Assembly: GCA_019423265.1 (NCBI GenBank)
Contig: JAHZBS010000159.1
Coordinates: forward strand, 1 to 5,682
Reading direction: 5' to 3'
Length of the DNA: 5,682 bases
DNA from: Clostridiales bacterium
GTDB lineage: Bacteria; Bacillota_A; Clostridia; Lachnospirales; Bianqueaceae
Shown in pieces: positions 5,647-5,682 of the stretch (position 1 is the first letter of the stretch; each line of letters begins with the position of its first letter). Both the position numbers and the translations under genes were made by a program. Below the pieces are notes generated by a model. The model was not told the origin of the DNA. It saw only the letters and a list, made by a program, of their open reading frames with translations, and made no database searches.

Positions 5647-5682
5647 TGTTAGCAAAAGGTCCCCGAAAAGGTTAGCACCCTG
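5647..5682. mobile_element. possible IS21-family insertion sequence end (incomplete)
   Basis: The sequence begins TGTTAGCAAAAGGTCCCC and contains two GTTAGCA units (5648-5654 and 5671-5677) and two AAAAGGT units (5654-5660 and 5666-5672). Ends starting with TG and carrying repeated short units of the form GTTA...AAAnGTCCCC are a feature of IS21-family elements as I recall them. Only 36 bases are present, no transposase is visible, and the other end is outside the window, so the identification is tentative. Confidence 0.3.

Noticed and set aside
1..5682. CRISPR arrays, tRNA, rRNA, relaxase, integrase or origin of transfer
   Set aside because: I looked for repeat-spacer patterns, cloverleaf-like sequences and relevant protein motifs and found none in the window.

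Overview
The window is a stretch of a Gram-positive type IV secretion (conjugation) operon. It most likely comes from an integrative and conjugative element or conjugative plasmid of a Clostridia-type Firmicute. The basis is the gene order (VirD4-like coupling protein, VirB2-like small membrane protein, VirB6-like polytopic protein, PrgI-like protein, VirB4-like protein), the purine-rich Shine-Dalgarno sequences (AAAGGAG, AAGGAGGTGA), and the resemblance of the coupling-protein ATPase to the clostridial CTn4/Tn1549-type (CD1115-like) family. No species can be named.

From right to left, positions 5107 to 1 are one compact minus-strand operon of seven genes. They are: a two-helix membrane protein that looks like the detached N-terminus of a VirD4 coupling protein (4649-5107); the VirD4-like ATPase itself (3184-4674); a VirB2-pilin-like small protein (2835-3170); a VirB6/TrbL-like channel protein (1888-2799); an unrecognised two-helix protein (1651-1875); a PrgI-like protein (1290-1634); and the first 439 residues of a VirB4-like protein (1-1318), which runs off the left edge. 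Spacers are 12 to 35 nt, two junctions overlap, and two junctions place a stop codon inside or touching the next ribosome binding site. The genes are therefore probably cotranscribed and translationally coupled.

Positions 5108-5286 form a divergent intergenic region. It holds a 35-bp near-perfect palindrome just upstream of the first operon gene's ribosome binding site, weak promoter candidates on both strands, and a short minus-strand reading-frame tail that could be a gene remnant. Beyond it, on the plus strand, is one AT-rich 118-codon gene of unknown function (5287-5643). Four bases after its stop begins a repeat-bearing sequence resembling the end of an IS21-family insertion sequence, cut off by the window edge.

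Together the operon genes would supply the coupling ATPase that recruits the relaxosome, the inner-membrane channel, a possible pilin, and the N-terminal part of the assembly ATPase. No relaxase, integrase, origin of transfer, cell-wall hydrolase, tRNA, rRNA or CRISPR array is visible. The most unusual points are the split of the coupling protein into two overlapping reading frames and the uncharacterised plus-strand gene wedged between the operon and the probable IS end.
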